Source of the DNA: an uncultured Duncaniella sp.
Lineage (GTDB): Bacteria; Bacteroidota; Bacteroidia; Bacteroidales; Muribaculaceae
Assembly: GCA_910586665.1 (NCBI GenBank)
Contig: CAJUIX010000027.1
Span: 1 to 44,521 of the forward strand
DNA: 44,521 nucleotides
Reading direction: 5' to 3'
Under the pieces are notes generated by a model that saw only the letters and a program-made list of their open reading frames with translations, did no database searches and was not told where the DNA came from. Shown piece after piece: positions 39,626 through 44,521 of this stretch. The position numbers were made by a program, and so were the translations under genes. Within the stretch, counting starts at the first letter, position 1; every line of letters starts with the position of its first letter.

Positions 39626-42349
39626 ATGAAACACAGTGCAATCAAATTTTTCTCGGTCTGTGTGGCCGGACTGCTGCCCCTGTGTGCGGCAGCCGAGGCC
39701 CTGACCGTGGCAAGCCCCGACGGAAAGACAGTGGTAAGCGTGGAGGAGTTGGCAGGTGTCCCGACCTACTCGGTCACGCTCGGCGATAAGCCATTCATCC
39801 TCCCTTCGCCGCTCGGCATGGTGACCAACGTCGGTGATTTCAGCAAAGAGATGAAGATGGCAGGCAGTACGGAGGAGGAGAAAGTCAGCGACAGCTATTC
39901 GCTTCCCAACATCAAGAAAAGCCATGTGGATTACAATGCCAACCGACGTGAGTTCAGTTTCACCAAGGACGGAAAGAAGGCTTTCGATGTGATTTTCGAG
40001 GTCAGTGACAATAATGTGGCCTTCCGCTACCGTCTCCACCCGCAGGATAAGGCCCTCTGCTGCGTGGTCGAGAAGGAGACCACTGGTTTTACGATGCCCG
40101 ACGGCACGACTACCTTCCTCTGCCCTCAGAGCGGCCCGATGGGTGGATTTGCCCGTACCGCGCCGAGCTATGAGACCTCCTATACGCTCGATGACACCAC
40201 CGGCAAGAACGGCTGGGGCAACGGCTACTCCTTCCCCTGCCTCTTCCGCAACGGTGACAAGGGATGGACGCTGATTTCGGAGACAGGTATCGCCGGTGAC
40301 TACTGCGCCTCGCACCTCGCTTGTGAGAAAGGGTCGAAGTATGTCATAGCATACCCGCATACGGGCGAAATGAACGGCTTCGGCTCGGCGACAGCTGCAA
40401 TTATGCTTCCGGGCATGACCCCTTGGAGAACTATCACCGTCGGCGAGAGCCTCGCGCCTATTGTGGAGACCACGATTCCATTCGACGTTGTAAAGCCCCT
40501 CTATGAGGCCTCGAAAAAGTATGACTATGGCAAGGGTACATGGAGCTGGATTATAAAAATGGACAACAGCTGTACCTTTGAAGGGCAGAAAGAGTATATT
40601 GATTTTGCCGCCGCCCTCGGCTATGAGAGTGTGCTCGTAGATGCACTTTGGGACAGCCGGATAGGCTACGATAAGATTGAGGAACTCGCACGTTACGGCA
40701 AGACGAAGGGTGTCGACCTCTACCTTTGGTATAACTCTAACGGTCACTGGAATGACGCGCCTATGGGGCCGCGCGGTGTGATGAGCGACATCGTCAAGCG
40801 CCGCAAGGATATGGCATGGATGCAGAAGATAGGTATCCGCGGTATCAAGGTCGACTTCTTCGCGGGCGACAAGCAGGAGACCATGCGCCTCTACCACGAC
40901 ATCCTTGCCGATGCCAATGACTACGGTATCCTCGTGATTTTCCACGGCTGCACCCTGCCGCGCGGCTGGGAGAGGATGTATCCCAACTACGCCGCGAGCG
41001 AGGCCGTCCTCGCGAGCGAGAATCTCCACTTCTCGCAGGGCAGCTGCGACGCCGAGTCCATGAACGCATGTATCCACCCGATTGTCCGCAACACTGTCGG
41101 GAGCATGGACTTCGGAGGCAGCGCGCTCAACAAGTATTACAATTCCGACAACACTACCAGAGGCTCGCGCCGCGTCACTTCCGATGTCTTCGCCCTGGCG
41201 ACAGCCGTGTTGTTCCAAAGCCCCGTGCAGCACTTCGCTCTGGCGCCCAACAATCTCACCGATGCTCCGGCATGGGCTATTGACTTCATGAAGACAGTGC
41301 CTACCACCTGGGACGAGGTGCGCTACATCGACGGCTATCCCGGAAAATACATCGTGCTTGCCCGCCGCCACGGCGCGGTGTGGTATCTCGCCGGTGTCAA
41401 TGCCGAGAGCAAGCCCGTGAAGCTCGACATCGAGATTCCCGAGGAGATTCGCAATGCCCCGCTGATGCTCTATAGCGACAACGACGCTCTTGCAGGAGAC
41501 GTGCGCCCCGTGCGTCCCGACAAGAAGGGATGTGTGAAGGTGACCATACCACAGCATGGCGGTTTCGTGATTGTCAACGCTCCCAATCCTGACTTCCATG
41601 TATATCTCTGCCTCGGACAGTCGAACATGGAGGGGGCAGCCCCCTTCGAGGAGCAGGATTGCAGCGAGGTGACGCCGCGCTTCCTGATGATGTCGGCTGT
41701 CAACATGCCCGGTCGCCAAAGAGTGCAGGGAATGTGGTATGGCGCCGTGCCCCCGCTTGTCCGTGAGCACACGGGACTCTGCCCGGCAGACTACTTCGGC
41801 CGCACGCTTGTCAGCTCGCTTCCCGAGAAGGTGAAGGTCGGTGTCATAAACGTGGCTGTCGGCGGCTGCCGCATCGAGCTTTTCAACCCTGACTCGTGCG
41901 CCACCCACATAGCCTCGCAGCCGGGCTGGCTGAAGGGCACGGTCAAGGCTTATGATGACAATCCCTACCGCCGTCTGGTCGAGATGGCCCGCGAGGCCCA
42001 GCGAACAGGAGTCATAAAGGGTATACTCCTGCACCAGGGTGAGTCCAACACGGGTGACAAGGAGTGGCCACGCAAGGTGAAGGGGGTCTACGACCGCCTC
42101 ATGGCCGACCTCGGACTCGATCCGGCACAGGTGCCGCTCGTGGCCGGCGAGATGCTCTCGGCTGAGGAGGGGGGACGCTGTGCGTCGATGAACGCTATCG
42201 TCAACACCCTGCCCGAATATATCCCCAACTGCCGCGTGGTGTCGTCAGCCGGATGCAAAGGTGCTCCTGACGGTCTCCATTTCACCGCCGACGGCTATCG
42301 TGAAATCGGTCGCCGTTATGCGGCTGCAATCAAGGAACTAAGTAAGTAG
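39626..42349 (+). CDS. GH97 glycosidase fused to an SGNH/SASA acetylesterase domain
   Basis: A 907-residue secreted protein (signal peptide to about AAA-23). Residues ~25-645 are GH97. D410 in IKVDFF and E465 in LASENL lie 55 residues apart, the same spacing as the nucleophile and acid/base recalled for the retaining alpha-galactosidase BtGH97b; SusB-type inverting enzymes lack that aspartate. Residues ~655-907 are a sialate O-acetylesterase/CE6-like domain with S666 (GQSNM), H803 (HQGES) and D882-x-x-H885 (DGLHF). The frame is open from 39554, but the ATG at 39626 starts the signal peptide. Expected substrates: an alpha-galactosylated, acetylated glycan. Confidence 0.86.
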   Translation: MKHSAIKFFSVCVAGLLPLCAAAEALTVASPDGKTVVSVEELAGVPTYSVTLGDKPFILPSPLGMVTNVGDFSKEMKMAGSTEEEKVSDSYSLPNIKKSHVDYNANRREFSFTKDGKKAFDVIFEVSDNNVAFRYRLHPQDKALCCVVEKETTGFTMPDGTTTFLCPQSGPMGGFARTAPSYETSYTLDDTTGKNGWGNGYSFPCLFRNGDKGWTLISETGIAGDYCASHLACEKGSKYVIAYPHTGEMNGFGSATAAIMLPGMTPWRTITVGESLAPIVETTIPFDVVKPLYEASKKYDYGKGTWSWIIKMDNSCTFEGQKEYIDFAAALGYESVLVDALWDSRIGYDKIEELARYGKTKGVDLYLWYNSNGHWNDAPMGPRGVMSDIVKRRKDMAWMQKIGIRGIKVDFFAGDKQETMRLYHDILADANDYGILVIFHGCTLPRGWERMYPNYAASEAVLASENLHFSQGSCDAESMNACIHPIVRNTVGSMDFGGSALNKYYNSDNTTRGSRRVTSDVFALATAVLFQSPVQHFALAPNNLTDAPAWAIDFMKTVPTTWDEVRYIDGYPGKYIVLARRHGAVWYLAGVNAESKPVKLDIEIPEEIRNAPLMLYSDNDALAGDVRPVRPDKKGCVKVTIPQHGGFVIVNAPNPDFHVYLCLGQSNMEGAAPFEEQDCSEVTPRFLMMSAVNMPGRQRVQGMWYGAVPPLVREHTGLCPADYFGRTLVSSLPEKVKVGVINVAVGGCRIELFNPDSCATHIASQPGWLKGTVKAYDDNPYRRLVEMAREAQRTGVIKGILLHQGESNTGDKEWPRKVKGVYDRLMADLGLDPAQVPLVAGEMLSAEEGGRCASMNAIVNTLPEYIPNCRVVSSAGCKGAPDGLHFTADGYREIGRRYAAAIKELSK

Positions 42350-42423
42350 TTCCCTTGGTTGGGAAATTTGGTTAAAATACAAAATTTAGTTAAAATAGGA
42401 TTAGAAATCAGACCTATAATTAT

Positions 42424-42457
42424 GACAGGGACGTGGCTGATGTGCCACGTCCCTGTC
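42424..42457. terminator. Two-way terminator between GH97 and the ECF sigma gene
   Basis: GACAGGGACGTGGC (42424-42437) pairs perfectly with GCCACGTCCCTGTC (42444-42457) across a 6-base loop, between converging genes. No long U-run follows on either side. 42350-42423 is AT-rich with two near-copies of TTTrGTTAAAATA. Confidence 0.65.
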
Positions 42458-42507
42458 GCTTGTATAAGCCAAGCCCATTAATTTGTCCGGGATTGAATAC
42501 TGCTAAA

Positions 42508-43101
42508 TTAGTTGGGGGGGGTAATTCCGCAGGTGCAGCTGTAATATTCTGCAAGTAAGGTGAATAACAGTGGATAACCGATTTGCAGACGGTCGCGCAG
42601 CATTGCGAGCAGCTTTGCTTTCTGTTTTTTGACTGTGATTTCAGCCACGCCGAGCCGCTCGGCAATCTCGCTGTTTTTCAATCCCTCCAGATAGCTCATT
42701 CTCAGTATCTCGCGATACTTAGGCGGTAGGGACTCTATGGCATGGTAGAGCATCTCGAGGGTTTCCTGTTCCAAAATGGCGACATCCAGTTCGGGCGTAA
42801 GCTCGTCGGAGCCACGGGAGCCGAGATAGTCGCTGTAGGAGCGGTGTTTTCTGACAAGGTCGACAGAGCTGTGGAAGATACATTTCAGGATATACGAGTA
42901 CCACGTCATCGAGTTCTTTAATTTGTGACGCTCTGTGTATGAATTCATTATTGCGTCCTGCACGCAGTCCTCGGCGAGATATGACAGGTCGTCGCCAAGC
43001 TGCCGGGCCGCATAGACGAGCAGACCCGGATAGAGATTCTCATAGAAAGGGACGAGGTCGCCCGACGAGAATGACCTGTAGATATAATCGTAGTCATACA
43101 C
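42508..43101 (-). CDS. ECF-type RNA polymerase sigma factor
   Basis: A 197-residue sigma-70 family protein with region 2 (about 20-95: AEDCVQDAIMNSY, SMTWYSYILKCIFHSSVDLVRK) and region 4 (about 125-180: ESLPPKYREILRMSYLEG, EIAERLGVAEITVKKQKAK). The start is a GTG at 43101; the nearby ATG is out of frame. It is of the FecI-like type that pairs with FecR anti-sigma factors, but here the FecR gene is divergent rather than downstream. A run of eight C residues lies in the last codons (42514-42521 on the plus strand). Confidence 0.9.
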   Translation of the reverse strand: MYDYDYIYRSFSSGDLVPFYENLYPGLLVYAARQLGDDLSYLAEDCVQDAIMNSYTERHKLKNSMTWYSYILKCIFHSSVDLVRKHRSYSDYLGSRGSDELTPELDVAILEQETLEMLYHAIESLPPKYREILRMSYLEGLKNSEIAERLGVAEITVKKQKAKLLAMLRDRLQIGYPLLFTLLAEYYSCTCGITPPN

Positions 43102-43106
43102 GCTTG

Positions 43107-43136
43107 CAAAATTAACGATTTTATTTCATTAACCAA
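43107..43136 (-). promoter_or_regulatory. Promoter of the ECF sigma gene
   Basis: On the minus strand TTG (43136-43134), 19 bases, TAATTTTG (43114-43107). The transcript would begin close to 43102, directly before the GTG at 43101, so the mRNA may be leaderless. The remaining intergenic sequence to 43223 is very AT-rich; no clear element for FecR was found there. Confidence 0.58.
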
Positions 43137-43223
43137 GTTATTAATATCAATTAGTCAAAATAATTTAAATTTTTGTGAAAAATTGATATACTTTTCCCGA
43201 CCCATTACGCTTTATCAGTAACA

Positions 43224-44420
43224 ATGATTGGAAAAATGGACAGAATAAACCGTTTGCTATATCTATACATGCTCGGACGGCTCGGCAATGAGGAGCAGGC
43301 CGAGTTGCAGGACTGGGCTGAAGGCTCGCCGGAGCGCCGGGAACTACTGCGCCGTCTGTCTGACCCGGCCTACGTCAGCCGGCAGCTCTCGCGCCGCGCC
43401 CTCGTGTCGACCTCGCGTCCGATGGCCGACATGCAGCGCCGCATAGCCGCCTCGCGTCCGCGCATCCTTTGGCGCGTGCTCTCGATTGCGGCGGCAGTGG
43501 CTGTAGTTGTAATTTGTGCCGCCACCTATTATATATATAGCGGCTCCGACATGTCGCTTCCGGGGACTGATAGCGGCCTCATTGCCGAGGAGCATACTTC
43601 GGACGCAGGTCTTAGCCTCGATGACATACGTCCGGGCACCACTCATGCCCTCCTAACCTCTGATGCCGCCGGCTCAGCCGCAATAGAGCTTGGCGCAGTC
43701 GACACCGCCCGCGTCGGCAGCCATATCATGCTCTCCCAGGCGCTAACCGATGAGAAGACCGACCGCGTGGCCGAGCTTTGTCTCGACGTCCCCCGCGGCA
43801 ACGAGTTCAAAATCGTCCTCGAGGACAGCACCGAGGTTTGGCTCAACTCCGAGTCCACCCTCCGCTATCCTGAAAACTTCGGCCCGAAGGAGCGACGCGT
43901 GGAAATCACCGGCGAGGCCTACTTTGCCGTGCATCACGAGGCCGACCGACCCTTCATCGTCGACACCCGCGAGCAGTCTATCAAGGTCTACGGCACCACC
44001 TTCAATGTCCGCGCCTACGATGAGGACTCCATTGTCTATACCACTCTCGAAAGCGGAAGCATATCCATATCCCTGAGGGGCAATCCCTCCGGGGAGGTGA
44101 TGCTCAGCCCAGGCCACCAGGCCCTTCTCAGCCGTGACTACGAGAAGCTCCACCTCCGCCGCGTGGACCCGAAGGTGATCACGAGCTGGCGCCACGGGCG
44201 CTTCGTGTTCGAGGAGCAGATGCTCTCGGGCATCATGCGCGACCTCAGCCGCTGGTATAACTTCGAATATGAATTTGCCCACCCCGAGCTCGAGAATATC
44301 GTATTCATGGGGAGCATCCCCCGCTATGCCGACTTCGCCACCGCCATAGCCCTCATCGAGGAGAGCGGGGGGCTGCGGTTCAAGACCGAGGGGCGCAAGG
44401 TCATCGTCGACCGCAAGTAA
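43224..44420 (+). CDS. FecR family anti-sigma factor
   Basis: A 398-residue single-pass membrane protein. Residues 1-80 are the cytoplasmic sigma-binding part, residues ~84-105 the transmembrane helix, then a periplasmic FecR domain (about 195-290: VPRGNEFKIVLEDSTEVWLN, RRVEITGEAYFAV, VYGTTFNVRAY) and a C-terminal DUF4974 domain (about 320-398) that normally contacts the signalling domain of a TonB receptor. Start 43224 or the in-frame ATG at 43236 are both possible. Together with the divergent sigma factor it probably governs a SusCD-like receptor locus beyond the right edge. Confidence 0.91.
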   Translation: MIGKMDRINRLLYLYMLGRLGNEEQAELQDWAEGSPERRELLRRLSDPAYVSRQLSRRALVSTSRPMADMQRRIAASRPRILWRVLSIAAAVAVVVICAATYYIYSGSDMSLPGTDSGLIAEEHTSDAGLSLDDIRPGTTHALLTSDAAGSAAIELGAVDTARVGSHIMLSQALTDEKTDRVAELCLDVPRGNEFKIVLEDSTEVWLNSESTLRYPENFGPKERRVEITGEAYFAVHHEADRPFIVDTREQSIKVYGTTFNVRAYDEDSIVYTTLESGSISISLRGNPSGEVMLSPGHQALLSRDYEKLHLRRVDPKVITSWRHGRFVFEEQMLSGIMRDLSRWYNFEYEFAHPELENIVFMGSIPRYADFATAIALIEESGGLRFKTEGRKVIVDRK

Positions 44421-44521
44421 AATCAGGCCTCTCTCCTTAAGAGGGTGTTTAATAACAAAAGTTAACATCTGAGTGGTGTATCTTTTAGATAAATTGCTGA
44501 TAGAGAAGAGGGAGCATAGCG
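44421..44521. other. Right edge, no gene seen
   Basis: The last 101 bases hold a short CTCT/AGAG inverted repeat at the end of fecR and AT-rich sequence, with no ORF. A receptor gene is expected downstream but is not in the window. Confidence 0.5.

Noticed and set aside
39611..42034. 807-codon minus-strand ORF opposite the GH97 fusion
   Set aside because: The opposite strand encodes two intact active sites. This ORF is a long antisense frame caused by codon bias, with no family match that I can recognise.

Overview
The window is about 44.5 kb of gene-dense DNA from a member of the Bacteroidales, most likely a gut species; Muribaculaceae would fit the fairly high GC content, but this is inference from gene content and not from a marker gene. 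The lineage call rests on many promoters of the Bacteroidetes form (TTTG, 19-22 bases, TAnnTTTG), a XusABC-type siderophore locus, a DUF4374 lipoprotein, a GH97 enzyme, a BlaI/M56 pair with a TonB-like C-terminus, and an ECF sigma/FecR pair. No rRNA, tRNA, CRISPR array, transposase or phage gene was seen.

Layout. 1-6250: cation efflux protein and AraD, an M56/BlaI regulatory pair with three operator copies over its promoter, hybrid-cluster protein Hcp, and a DUF488 protein. 6300-13120: two converging operons for L-fucose-type sugars. The plus-strand operon encodes an aldo/keto reductase, a lactonase-like amidohydrolase and a zinc alcohol dehydrogenase. The minus-strand operon encodes fucose isomerase, a mutarotase and the FucP symporter. 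They meet at a perfect 55-bp palindrome.

13143-23830 is the most unusual part: two divergent operons. The leftward one encodes a zinc-type URO-D-family methyltransferase (MtaA-like) and a free-standing homologue of the MetH reactivation domain. The rightward one encodes a secreted beta-helix glycosidase-like protein, a cytoplasmic GH31 alpha-xylosidase, a 994-residue fusion of a URO-D-like domain with the homocysteine and cobalamin modules of methionine synthase, and a sodium/sugar symporter. The fusion lacks the methyltetrahydrofolate domain. I read this as a candidate B12-dependent system that takes methyl groups from a methylated, sugar-derived substrate and gives them to homocysteine or another thiol. 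The substrate is not known.

23918-27805: a DapA/NanA-family lyase, a small mobile-looking nested inverted repeat, a second SSS transporter, an acetyltransferase and an AlkD-like DNA glycosylase. 27826-32496: a xusC-xusB-xusA-type xenosiderophore operon. 32632-37907: an outer-membrane barrel protein, an AT-rich zeta-toxin module, and a histidine kinase/response regulator pair. The direct repeats AGTCTTA, 11-12 bp apart, lie upstream of both the barrel gene and the kinase gene. 37908-38465 has no long gene but may hold a small RNA. 38466-42349: an esterase and a GH97 enzyme fused to an SGNH acetylesterase. 42508-44420: divergent ECF sigma and FecR genes, probably the regulatory edge of a polysaccharide or TonB-receptor locus that continues past the window.
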